DNA from: CAIYRG01 sp963747255
GTDB taxonomy: Bacteria; Pseudomonadota; Alphaproteobacteria; Micropepsales; Micropepsaceae
Assembly: GCA_963747255.1 (NCBI GenBank)
Contig: CAVVEG010000012.1
Location: 124,001 to 188,000 of the forward strand
Direction: 5' to 3'
DNA: 64,000 bases
Shown here piece by piece: positions 10,008 to 18,761 of the stretch. The first letter of the stretch is position 1; every line of letters begins with the position of its first letter. Both the position numbers and the translations under genes were made by a program. Under the pieces are notes generated by a model. That model saw nothing but the letters and a program-made list of their open reading frames with translations. It ran no database searches and was not told the DNA's origin.

Positions 10008-10073
10008 GCCCGCGCCATTGACGGTAACACCTGGCCGCGCTAGGCGACCGGAGAGCCAGACCGAAAGCAACAA

Positions 10074-10913
10074 ATGGAAGCGAATAGTTCCCCTGTAACA
10101 ATTCCTGCGCTTCATCGGATGAAGCGCGAAGGAAAAAAAATCGTCGGCATCGTCGCCTGGGATTACCAGATGGCGCAGATCGCTGACCGCGCCGGCGTAG
10201 ATATCATCTCGGTCGGCGATACGGTCGGGATCAATCTATGGGGGCATTCCACGCCGCTGGAAGTCACAATGGAAGAAATGATCGTGGTCTGCAAGGCGGT
10301 GCGACGTGGCACGAAGCACGCTCTGGTCTCCTGCGATTTTCCGTTCGGACCGTTGCAGGAAGGGGTCGACTCCGCAGTGAAATCCGCGATTCGCCTGGTC
10401 AAGGAAGCAGGCGCCGATATGATCAAACTGGATGGAGCAGCTGATTTTCCGGATGCAGTACGGGCCATTGCGCGAGCCGGTATTCCCGTTTTTGCGCAGT
10501 TCGGCATCACGCCCCAAACTGCGCTGGCTTACGGAATACAATACAGCGCGATGAACAAACCCGGCGCGGAATTGGCGGCCGAAATGGCGACGAAAATGGT
10601 CGAGGAAGCCAGACGGCTGGAGCAGGCTGGAGCGTCTCTGCTCGACTTCACCAATTCCGGTCCCGTCGCCGGAGAGGCCGTCGTCCGGGCGGTACCGATT
10701 CCGGTGATTGGCGGATTTGGCGGCGGCCCGTGGCTCGACGGCCGAATGAGAATGGCCCATGCGGCGATCGGCTACGCCGCAAATGCGCTCGAAGCCAAAA
10801 CCGAGAACTACGCTAATGTCGCGAGGATCACGCTGGACGCGCTGTCGGCCTACACCGCCGATGTAAGATCGGCACGCCAGATCAAGGGAGCGGCTCCAGC
10901 CAAACTGCCTTAA
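10074..10913 (+). CDS. PanB-like (ketopantoate hydroxymethyltransferase) divergent aldolase
   Basis: This is a 279-residue TIM-barrel protein of the PanB/PEP mutase superfamily, with the PanB-like VGDTVG motif near residue 46, MIKLDGAADF near 122 and GIPVFAQFGITPQ near 138. PanB makes ketopantoate for coenzyme A. This protein departs from canonical PanB: the catalytic Glu region (ECVP in the E. coli enzyme) reads LLDFTNSGP, and the loop after VGDTVG (INLWGHSTP) differs. There is no panC or panD beside it. A different C-C lyase on a catabolic intermediate is possible. It lies 66 bases after the HAD-ATPase gene, so it may end that operon. Substrate assignment is open. Confidence 0.7.
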   Translation: MEANSSPVTIPALHRMKREGKKIVGIVAWDYQMAQIADRAGVDIISVGDTVGINLWGHSTPLEVTMEEMIVVCKAVRRGTKHALVSCDFPFGPLQEGVDSAVKSAIRLVKEAGADMIKLDGAADFPDAVRAIARAGIPVFAQFGITPQTALAYGIQYSAMNKPGAELAAEMATKMVEEARRLEQAGASLLDFTNSGPVAGEAVVRAVPIPVIGGFGGGPWLDGRMRMAHAAIGYAANALEAKTENYANVARITLDALSAYTADVRSARQIKGAAPAKLP

Positions 10914-10993
10914 AATGCTTCGCAACCCAGCGATCCGCATCGCCAGCCGTTCGCGGATCGGCCTCCAGGAAAAGAGGCGGAAATGGAACCGCA

Positions 10994-12015
10994 ATGTGGA
11001 AGCTCTCGGCATCAATTCTGGTCATCGCTTCCGTCATCGCTGGAGTGGCGATTGCGCGCGAAGATGCATCCGCGCCGGCCCTGCCGGACCTCGCGTCCTA
11101 CGACATCATGCGTAACGAACCGGGGAAAGCTCCGGAATACCTCACCGTGGCCGAGGCGGCGAACGAGCTGAGCAATTATGACGTGATCTTCTTCGGTGAG
11201 TGGCACGATGACACGGCCAATCACCTCGCCGAAATGGAAGTTTTCCGGGAAATCCATGCTCGTTTTCCGCAGCTTATCCTCTCGATGGAGCAGTTCGAAC
11301 GCGATGTGCAGCCGGTAATTGACGATTACCTGGCCGGGCGCATCGGTGAGGAAGCGCTGGTGAGCCGCGGCAGGGCATGGGGCAATTATGCCGAGAGCTA
11401 CCGGCCGCTGGTCGAATTCGCCAAAGACCATGGCCTGCCGGTGATCGCCGCAAACGCTCCGGCATCTTTGGTCCGCTGCGTCGGCGAAAAGGGTCCGGAA
11501 TTCCTCACGCACCTGGACCCGGAGAAGCGGCTCTGGGCGGCCGCGACGCTCCACCTGCAGGACAGTCCTTACAAAGACAAGTTCATGCGTTTTCTTGCCG
11601 AGAACGGCAGTCACGGCGCGCCGGCATCCAATCCCGATGCCGCTGCGGCCAATGCGCGGGCCTATGCCGCGCAGGTTCTGCGTGATGACACCATGGCCGA
11701 ATCGATTGCCAACTCGCTGCAAAAAAACCGCGGGCGCAAGGTGCTGCACATCACCGGAGATTTCCACGTTGAGGGTGGCCTCGGTACGGTGGAACGTTTG
11801 AGAGACCGTATGCCCGGTCTGAAGATTGCCGTGGTCGCGCCGGTTGAAGCGAAAGATCCGGACCACCCTGGCGTATCCGCCGAGGATTCCAGAAACGGCG
11901 ATTTCCTGTTTCTCCTGCGCGCGAGCCGAAGGAATATGTCAGCGACGCTGAACGCAAAGCGGCGGAACAGGAACAGCGCGCCAATTTCCGCAGCCGTTCG
12001 CAATGCAAGCTGTAG
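10994..12015 (+). CDS. ChaN/DUF399-like exported protein, frameshifted near its end
   Basis: This is an exported protein of about 340 residues resembling ChaN (DUF399), an iron/haem-uptake-associated family with an erythromycin esterase-like fold. A signal peptide is visible (residues 1-21, ending AIA). The family motifs are FFGEWHDDTANH near residue 70, LSMEQFERDVQP near 97 and ITGDFHVEGGLG near 250. The frame shifts by one missing base near 11918. After the shift the protein continues with PKEYVSDAER and stops at 12013-12015; without it, the frame runs on into the next gene and would produce a false fusion. There is no lipobox, unlike E. coli ChaN. The substrate or ligand is not known. Confidence 0.72.
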
Positions 12016-12095
12016 ATTCGGCGGCTTTAAAAACCGCTTCTCGTCTTTCGCCGCACGGCGGAGTAGTTTCCCGTCGATAGGCGGGAGGCATACCG

Positions 12096-12790
12096 ATGAA
12101 AAAGCAGCTTCGTTACAGGATCTAGCGCTTGTTTTGCTGGCTGGATTTCCACTGTTGATGTCGCCGGGTTCGGTGGCACAGACACCTGCGCCTGCGCCGA
12201 CGCCGGCGCCTGCGCCGGTGATGGCTCCGTCCCTCCCGCCCAATGTGGAGGTGGATCTGATGACCAACCAGGGCTCGGCAATGTTTGGGGCTCAATGGCG
12301 GACAATGGAGGCGAAAATCGTCGACGTGCCGCCCATCCCGGAACATTTGCCCGGCTATAACAGCGCTTATGATATTGCGCCGCATGCGGGCGAGGCCGGA
12401 TTTGATGATTCGAGATGGCCGGCGATCGAGGCCAAAGATTTGTCCGCGCGCCGAGGCGGTGGACATGTGTCGTTCATCTGGTTTCGCAGCAATCTGACGA
12501 TACCGGCGAAGATTGGCGACTTCGACACCACGGGAGCCAAGGCGGTGTTGACCGTCGCAGTGGACGATTACGCGGAAGTCTGGGTGAACGGGCAAATGCC
12601 GCGTGCGGTCGGTATTCCCAGCCCGGCGACCATCCAGGGCTTCAACACCCCGAACCGGGTCGTGCTATCGAACTCCGTCAAACCTGGAGACAAATTCCAG
12701 ATTGCGATTTTCGGCGTCAATGGCCCGATTTCTGTCGCGCCGGCGAACACCGTCTGGTTCCGCGAAGCCAGACTTCAATTCTATAAATAG
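12096..12790 (+). CDS. Secreted protein with galactose-binding-like domain, signal peptide frameshifted
   Basis: This is an exported protein of about 231 residues. The start ATG at 12096 follows GGGAGG and gives MKKQLRYR, but hits a TAG in that frame; one missing base near 12120 joins it to the hydrophobic core ALVLLAGFPLLM and a cleavage site after VAQ. A Pro/Ala linker follows, then a beta-sandwich resembling the carbohydrate-binding jelly-roll found at the start of some SMP-30/gluconolactonase proteins, with IPEHLPGYNSAYDIAPHAG near residue 85 and VAVDDYAEVWVNG near 150. No catalytic domain remains, so it is probably a binding protein in the periplasm. Its stop is two bases before the next ATG. 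Confidence 0.65.
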
Positions 12791-12792
12791 GG

Positions 12793-13650
12793 ATGGCTTT
12801 TGCAGTTATTGACGGCATTGCGACCCGGTATGAAATCATCGGGTTGGGGCCGCCCCTTCTGATGTATGCGCCGGCCGGATTCGACGCGAGTCTGGAAAAA
12901 TGGTCAACCCAGGGCGTTTATGCCCGGATCAGGCTGCTCGATCATCTGCCCAGGCATTACACCTGCATTATTTTCGACCGACGCGAATGTGGACAATCGG
13001 GCGGACGCGTAGAGCGCATCACCTGGGCCGATTACGTCGCACAGGGCAAGGGGCTGCTGGCGCATCTGAATATCAAACGGGCTCACCTCATGGGCGGCTG
13101 CATGGGGTGCTGCCCGGTGGCTGCGTTTGCCGTGCTGCATCCCGAAATGGTCGCGAGTATCGTGCTTTACTGGCCCGTGGGGGGCGCCAAATACCATTTG
13201 ACCTGCCAGCAGCGCTTTGCCCAACACTTTGCATTCGTGCAGCAGAATGGGCTTCAACAGGTTACTGCGTTGGTGGAATCCTCAGGAAAGGGTTTCGGCG
13301 AGGACCCCCGGGGCGGTCCCTGGGCATCGGTCCTGCGTAAGGATCGCACATTTGCCGAAAACTTCGCCCGGCTGGATGTCGAGAAATACAAGCTCACCGT
13401 CACCGCGATGGGCCGTACTCTCTTCGACCGCGATACGTCCCCCGGTGCAGAACCTGAGGACCTGCTGCGGCTGGATGTCCCCGCGCTGATCGTTCCCGGC
13501 CGGGACGCCGCTCACGCCACGTCTGCCGCAAGATATCTCGAGGAATGCTTGCCAGGATCGCAATACTGGGATGCTCCGATTGCAGAACAAACCGAAGACA
13601 CCGCGCCCGTTCGAATCCTCGAGTTTTTGGCAAAAGCAGATTCGCGATGA
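12793..13650 (+). CDS. Alpha/beta hydrolase with Cys in the nucleophile elbow
   Basis: This is a 285-residue alpha/beta hydrolase-fold protein with no signal peptide. The nucleophile elbow reads GGCMGC, placing Cys103 where most members have Ser; dienelactone hydrolases are a known Cys-type exception. The acid residue may be in VPGRD near residue 237. The usual late His (family pattern AGH) is not visible: the equivalent stretch reads DAPIAEQTED. This protein may therefore be a thiol-type hydrolase with another base, or catalytically altered. It starts two bases after the previous stop and ends overlapping the next gene (ATGA), so the three genes from 12096 to 14555 form a tight unit. Confidence 0.75.
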   Translation: MAFAVIDGIATRYEIIGLGPPLLMYAPAGFDASLEKWSTQGVYARIRLLDHLPRHYTCIIFDRRECGQSGGRVERITWADYVAQGKGLLAHLNIKRAHLMGGCMGCCPVAAFAVLHPEMVASIVLYWPVGGAKYHLTCQQRFAQHFAFVQQNGLQQVTALVESSGKGFGEDPRGGPWASVLRKDRTFAENFARLDVEKYKLTVTAMGRTLFDRDTSPGAEPEDLLRLDVPALIVPGRDAAHATSAARYLEECLPGSQYWDAPIAEQTEDTAPVRILEFLAKADSR

Positions 13651-14555
13651 ATTCCGTCGTCGAGATTTTGGAAATTGCGGAGTGGAATGCCGCGCCGGCC
13701 CCCGAGCGCTGTCCGAATTATACGGAGGCGTTGGAAAACGGAAAGGTTCTGTACTGTCCTGATCTGGCATTCGCGTTGTTCGGCGCCGAACAACGTTTTC
13801 TGGATCCGGCGGCTTTGGGAGATAAGGCAAAGAGCCTCGCCTTCGATCCCGTATCGGGGATTTTGAAACACGCGCGCACCGACGACAACAACGAACTCTC
13901 TGCCATGATGCGGCGCTACGCCAATTCGGCACGGGGACTGATCGGTGCCTTGTTTCCCCAATACGCGAACGAACTGGAAATCGGGCGTACGAGTTTCCGG
14001 CCCGTAGGGATTAAGGGCCGCGGGACAAGCATAGCGAAGGACGACACGCTGCTGCATATCGACGCTTTTCCGTCCTCGCCGGTGGGTGAAAGGCGCATAC
14101 TGCGTGTGTTCAGCAACGTGAACGCAAAAGGCGAGCCGCGCCACTGGCGTTTGGGAGAACCATTTGCCGACGTAGCGAAGCGATTTTATCCGAAAATGCC
14201 CAGGCCCGTGCCCGGCAGCGCATGGTTGATGGAAAAGATTGGACTAACGCGGGGTTATCGCACGGCCTATGACCATGCGATGCTCGCGATTCATGACTCG
14301 ATGAAGCGCGCAAGCGACTATCAGCAACATGTCTCTCATTCGGATTTCCATTTCCCGCCTGGTTCGACCTGGATCGTGTTCACGGATATGGTTTCACACG
14401 CGGCTCTTTCCGGGCAGCATCTTTTCGAACAAACTTTTTATCTGCCGGTTTCCGCGATGGCAGATCCGGGCAAAGCGCCTTTGCGAGTTCTGGAACGATT
14501 GACCGGACGACCTCTGGTCGCGCAGCGCATGAAACCTTCCGCTACTGCGGATTAG
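13647..14555 (+). CDS. Kdo hydroxylase (KdoO)-like Fe(II) dioxygenase
   Basis: This 302-residue protein resembles the Kdo hydroxylase family, Fe(II)/2-oxoglutarate-type enzymes that convert the outer Kdo sugar of lipid A to its 3-hydroxy (Ko) form. A putative iron triad is visible as the HxD of LLHIDAFPS near residue 135 and the later His of DMVSHAALSGQ near 252. An RVFSNVN segment follows the HxD motif, as in the family. The start overlaps the preceding hydrolase stop by four bases. Lipid A modification is out of keeping with the surrounding catabolic genes, so a related substrate cannot be excluded. Homology is recognised from pattern only. Confidence 0.72.
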   Translation: MNSVVEILEIAEWNAAPAPERCPNYTEALENGKVLYCPDLAFALFGAEQRFLDPAALGDKAKSLAFDPVSGILKHARTDDNNELSAMMRRYANSARGLIGALFPQYANELEIGRTSFRPVGIKGRGTSIAKDDTLLHIDAFPSSPVGERRILRVFSNVNAKGEPRHWRLGEPFADVAKRFYPKMPRPVPGSAWLMEKIGLTRGYRTAYDHAMLAIHDSMKRASDYQQHVSHSDFHFPPGSTWIVFTDMVSHAALSGQHLFEQTFYLPVSAMADPGKAPLRVLERLTGRPLVAQRMKPSATAD

Positions 14556-14626
14556 GCGCGGAGCAGCGCGGGCGAAAGCGCTCTGCGGACAACCTGCCGC
14601 AAGGCTTCCCAAAATCTGTGCCGTCA

Positions 14627-15571
14627 TCACGCGATGAGGTGCCGCGTCCCAACCGCAAACAGATCCTCGACACGAAAAGGTTTGTCGATAATCTTTTGTG
14701 TAACGGCGTGTCCGATCAGTTCCCCGATCACCCGGCGGTTTGGCTCGATACCGTAAGGAAGCGGATCACCGATAATATCCATAACGCGCTGATGCACACG
14801 ATCGGTCTCGGTAAGTTTTTCGATTTCCCCGTCTTTCAACCTCTCCAGATAAAGCCGCTTTGATTCGGCGAAAGCTGCGAAAATATCCGCTGCCAGGTCG
14901 GGATGCTGCTGCAACAGTTCATCCCTGATCACGACGGTATGGTTGATCGGGTAATGAGCATTTCGCTTGAGTGCCGCCATCCCCGCTTCCAGTGCATTGG
15001 GAATCAGCGGCTTGACATTGGGGCTGTCGGTTTCGACTCCGATCGCGGCCACCAATTCGCCGGCTGCCAGCATGTCCGCCATTTTCTTTTCTTTTTCGAT
15101 TGGAACGACATTGGCGGGAGGCTGGTACTCCGCGACATGCTCGTCACCAGAAAGCACCCAGGTCACCTTTGAAAGATCGACGCCATATTCATCCTGCAGA
15201 ATGCCGCGAGCCCAGACACCGGTTGTGACGGTATAGCCGCGATTGACACCGACGCGCTTGCCTTCAAGATCGCGCGGCGAATGGATTCCGGCATTGGCGT
15301 TGACCAGAATCGCGCCATGGTGAAAGGCGCGAACCAGAAACACCGGAATCGCGGTCATCTTTTTTCCATGCGCACGTGCGCAGATATACGTAGTGATCGC
15401 CATCTCGCAGATATCGAATTCGAGACCGCGCACCATCCGGCGGAAGGCATCAATCAAAGGATTCACCTCAACGAAATCGAGCTCGAAATTCTTCGGCTTT
15501 ACGGCGCCCTCTTTAAGCGCCTGATTGTTTCCCTGCGTTCGGGTGACGGTTTTAAGCTTTGATCCGGCCAT
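14627..15571 (-). CDS. Pht5/SsuA-like family protein, copy 2
   Basis: This is a 314-residue member of the same family as the Pht5-like protein at 3009. Shared features are the opening with FELDFVEVNPLIDAF, FDICEMAITTY near residue 55, DLEGKRVGVNRGY near 105 and PYGIEPNRR near 275. There is no signal peptide and no ABC permease or ATPase nearby, so a cytoplasmic decarboxylase or related enzyme is more likely than a transport receptor. The start was set at MAGSKLK because the sequence upstream in frame has no family resemblance. It is the most divergent of the four copies and stands alone, convergent with the Kdo-hydroxylase-like gene. Its substrate is unknown. Confidence 0.68.
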   Translation of the reverse strand: MAGSKLKTVTRTQGNNQALKEGAVKPKNFELDFVEVNPLIDAFRRMVRGLEFDICEMAITTYICARAHGKKMTAIPVFLVRAFHHGAILVNANAGIHSPRDLEGKRVGVNRGYTVTTGVWARGILQDEYGVDLSKVTWVLSGDEHVAEYQPPANVVPIEKEKKMADMLAAGELVAAIGVETDSPNVKPLIPNALEAGMAALKRNAHYPINHTVVIRDELLQQHPDLAADIFAAFAESKRLYLERLKDGEIEKLTETDRVHQRVMDIIGDPLPYGIEPNRRVIGELIGHAVTQKIIDKPFRVEDLFAVGTRHLIA

Positions 15572-15811
15572 TCTGGTCGCCCCAAGATAGTTTGTGCCGC
15601 TGTGTACCGATTCACGCGCCAAATTGCGACATCGCGGCGATTTCGAGGGCTGAGAGCGGCATAGCCTGTTCTTATACCTTCCGCCTGGCCGCAGAATTAT
15701 TCCTGCATTGTAGCCGTCACCCCCGGTGACCTGCAGCTGCTTCAGCTTCCGCGTCGGATTACCGCTTGTTCCAGGCTGCCCGGAAATGCAAAATTCTGTA
15801 GAGGAGAGCAA

Positions 15812-16573
15812 ATGCGAATGATGCGCCGGCTGGCCCGGTTTCTGACGATCTCAATCGCACTGGTGATCGCACCGGCCGTGGCATACGCGGCGGAGATCCG
15901 GATGCTCGCCTCCAATGCTGTGAAGCAGGCCTATCTTCAGCTGATCCCAAAATTCGAAAAAGACACCGCCTACTCCGTCCACATCGAATGGGCGGGAACG
16001 GCGGACATCGCGCGGCGGATTGCGGATGGCGAAACGGACGATGTCGTGATCGCACCCGCGGCGACAATCGATGACCTCATCCGGCAAGGAAAGCTGGCCG
16101 GGCACAGCCGTGTGGACGTGGCGAAGTCCGGGGTTGGCGTCGCAATAAGGTTGGGTGCCCCGAAACCCGATCTGGCCTCCGGAGAAACGCTGAAGCGTTC
16201 GCTGCTGAATGCAAGGTCGATCGTCATTTCGGCAGGACCCAGCGGAATTTATCTCGATCAGCTGTTTCGCAGAATCGGCATCGCGAAAGCCATCGCGGGC
16301 AAGACCAGACGGCTTGCCCCCGGTGAAAATCCCGGCGATTGGCTTGCACGTGGCGATGGCGACATCGGATTCACGCAGATCAGCGAATTGCTGCCGGTGA
16401 AAGGCATCGATTATGTCGGGCCTCTGCCGCGTGACGTCCAGCATCTGACTGTATTTTCGGCGGGGGTTTTGAAAGCTGAAGCTGATTCAAACGGCACGGG
16501 CGCGCTGGTCCGGTTTCTAACCGCACCGGAAGCGGCAGCTGCATTGAAGAATTCCGGGTTGGACCCCGGCTAA
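15812..16573 (+). CDS. Periplasmic substrate-binding protein (ModA-like), first of pair
   Basis: This is a 253-residue periplasmic solute-binding protein of the ModA-like group. The signal peptide covers residues 1-26 and ends AYA. The mature protein opens EIRMLASNAVKQAYLQLIPKF, typical of the fold, and holds GTADIARRIADGE near residue 65 and ISAGPSGIYLD near 140. GAGGAG lies upstream of the ATG. The next gene, 11 bases on, encodes a paralogue. No permease or ATPase is present, so the pair could bind a small oxyanion or an organic acid and work with a distant transporter, or act as sensors. The ligand is not known. Confidence 0.75.
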   Translation: MRMMRRLARFLTISIALVIAPAVAYAAEIRMLASNAVKQAYLQLIPKFEKDTAYSVHIEWAGTADIARRIADGETDDVVIAPAATIDDLIRQGKLAGHSRVDVAKSGVGVAIRLGAPKPDLASGETLKRSLLNARSIVISAGPSGIYLDQLFRRIGIAKAIAGKTRRLAPGENPGDWLARGDGDIGFTQISELLPVKGIDYVGPLPRDVQHLTVFSAGVLKAEADSNGTGALVRFLTAPEAAAALKNSGLDPG

Positions 16574-16584
16574 GAGGAGACCCG

Positions 16585-17352
16585 ATGATGAGAAAAACCA
16601 TGTTATTGCTTGCCGCAGCGACGATTGCGTTGGCGCCGCCGACGGCGCAAGCGGCACCCCTGAAAGTCATGGTCAGTGGCGCGATGGCTCATGCCATTCA
16701 GCAGATTGCCGAAGATTTCGCGGTCAAACACGGCGATACGCTGGATTTCACTGTCGGGACTACCGGCACCGTCACGGACCGCATCCACAAGGGTGAGAAA
16801 CCGGATCTTGTCGAAATGACCTCAGCCGGTTTGACCGCTCTGGAAAGAGAAAAGCTTATCGTACCCGGAACACGTGTCGAATTGGCGCGCGCGGTGCTTG
16901 GCATCGCGGTGCGAAGCGATGCGCCCGCACCCGACATTTCGACGAAGGATGCGCTGAAACGTGCCCTCTCGTCGGCGCACAGCATCGCGTTCATCGACCC
17001 CAAGGTCGGTGGCCAGGCGGCGGCGGGGATTGTGCATGTGTTGGAGCGACTCGGTATCGCCGGCGACGCTGCAACCAAATCGGTATACGGGCCGACCGGA
17101 GCAGCAGCCGTCGGAAAAGTCGCGTCCGGCGATGCCGATATCGCGATCGCCTTCGCCAGCGAAGTGTTGCCAATCAAGGGCGTTAAGCTGGTCGGACTGA
17201 TCCAGTCCGATCTTCAGGACCCCGCCCCCTTTGCCGCCGCGGTTGGTGCGAATGGCACAAATCCGGACGATGCCAGGGCGCTGTTGCAGGCGATTATCAG
17301 TCCGGAAGGGGCAAAAATCGTTCGCGCCGCCGGACTGGAGCCCCTGCATTAG
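16585..17352 (+). CDS. Periplasmic substrate-binding protein (ModA-like), second of pair
   Basis: This is a 255-residue paralogue of the preceding gene with the same plan: a signal peptide of about 23 residues ending AQA, then PLKVMVSGAMAHAIQQIAEDF and GTVTDRIHKGE near residue 60, and IDPKVGGQAAAGIVHVL near 140. GAGGAG precedes the start. The 11-base spacing shows a two-gene transcript. The two proteins share the order of motifs but differ at many positions, so the duplication is not recent. No transport ATPase or permease is present. Confidence 0.75.
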   Translation: MMRKTMLLLAAATIALAPPTAQAAPLKVMVSGAMAHAIQQIAEDFAVKHGDTLDFTVGTTGTVTDRIHKGEKPDLVEMTSAGLTALEREKLIVPGTRVELARAVLGIAVRSDAPAPDISTKDALKRALSSAHSIAFIDPKVGGQAAAGIVHVLERLGIAGDAATKSVYGPTGAAAVGKVASGDADIAIAFASEVLPIKGVKLVGLIQSDLQDPAPFAAAVGANGTNPDDARALLQAIISPEGAKIVRAAGLEPLH

Positions 17353-17434
17353 AACGCGGAACATTCCGGGCGACTGGTCGGGCGATTTCCGTTCGAATTC
17401 AACCGGTTCGATACGTGTCGTGCCGCGGGCAACC

Positions 17435-18704
17435 TCAATATTTGTATCCCGCGTACAACCAAAAGACGGTTTTGTTGGCAAAACCGCCTCTGCCGCTGAA
17501 GTCGGCAAGCGCGGCTCCGAGCATCGTGCCGCCGGAAAAGAATGCTTCCAGAGACCCGTCCAATTCGCTCCCGTATCGCGCGTGCACGTGCTCCGCCTCA
17601 AAATCATGAGCAATGAGGGTCGCAAACATTTCCCGAAATTTCCGGTGCGTCTATAGCGTATCGAATCCTCGCATACGTGTCCCGGATTCCATTGGGCGGA
17701 TCACTCAGGAACTGTTCTGCCCAGCCCTGGAAGCCATGCAGCGATGCCAGTGGCGTCGAAAACCCGGTGACCCCATTTCCCTGAAGCACTTCATATCCCG
17801 CCGTGGCGGACAGGCCGCCATAGAGCAGGCCCGCCTCGGCAAGGTAGTAGGCAAGATCAAAGCGGACGGGATTTGCGCCGTACCTGCTCTGACGCGCGTA
17901 AGCTCCGGTAAAGTGCGCCCCGAGATCTCCGTCTATCGCAAGCACGCTTTCGGCACGAACACCGTAAGTCGCGGTGGACAACGCCGGCGCCTGATGCAGA
18001 TTCAACAGATACTCATAAGCCTCGATTTTCAGGACAGGCCCGAAGCCGGCATACACCGCGTTGAACAGATGGCTGTTGCTGTCGAAGCGGCCGAGCGGGG
18101 TGTCCGGTCCGAACACCCGGTTCACCCGCTCCAGATAGACGTAATTCAGTACAGTGTCAGGCAGGGAGCTGTCCGAAACTGAAACGGCATCAAAAGTTTG
18201 CTCGTGCTGTCGCCACGGCGCGTTTCCGATAAAACGCGCATCGCCGAGGATTATGCGCCGCCGCCCCACTACGATCGTCAGGTCGTTTCTGCCGTTGGCG
18301 CGCGCATCGGGCGTGACCGCCGTGCGGTAATTCAATTGCAACCGGTTGAGGGCTGCCATGCCCGGATCGAAAATTACCGGATATTGCGTACGGCCATTCA
18401 CCACATCATTGAAGTGGCCCGCATCCGCGTGGATGACGAAATCGCCTTCGGCCAGCGCCGAAAACCCGAGGAATTGGCCGGTTTCAAAACCAAGCCGGGA
18501 GCGAAGAGTCGTTGCGTAGGCTCTGCGCTCCTTTGTCTCAAGCGCAACATCTTCGAACCGCAGCCGGAGATCGATCAGGGCCGTGGCGTTGACGAGGGCG
18601 GAACTTAATCCACTTTCCGCATGCGTCACGGTGGTAACGCAGAGGCCGACGATCGCAAGCCCGGAGGAGATGGTTCTTTGGATTGTCGATGGAAAGCGGA
18701 GCAA
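17435..18704 (-). CDS. Outer-membrane porin (alginate export/AlgE-like), frameshifted
   Basis: This is a beta-barrel outer-membrane protein of about 422 residues. The signal peptide covers the first 30 residues and ends THA. The mature part alternates short hydrophobic strands with Gly/Asn turns, for example LDLRLRFED and VVGRRRIILGDARFIGN, as in the alginate export family. The frame breaks at about 17640, where an extra A in GAAATTT causes a false stop at 17604; with one A less, the text continues EFREMFATLIAHDF and ends KTVFWLYAGYKY, a normal barrel C-terminus with a final aromatic residue. The start is a TTG at 18704 with no clear ribosome site. Aromatic acid or oligosaccharide diffusion is possible. 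It faces the tandem binding proteins tail to tail. Confidence 0.7.
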
Positions 18705-18761
18705 TGGTCATCTGAGCGAATCGCTTCATCAGCATACCCCATATCGAACGTCGCCGACCCG

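Noticed and set aside
12180..12225. Short CCTGCGCCG-type repeats as a tandem repeat array or CRISPR
   Set aside because: They encode a Pro/Ala linker after a signal peptide and lack spacer-repeat structure.
10994..12790. One 598-residue fusion of the ChaN-like protein and the secreted binding protein
   Set aside because: A shift near 11918 reveals the true ChaN stop at 12013-12015, and a separate start with ribosome site and signal peptide appears at 12096.
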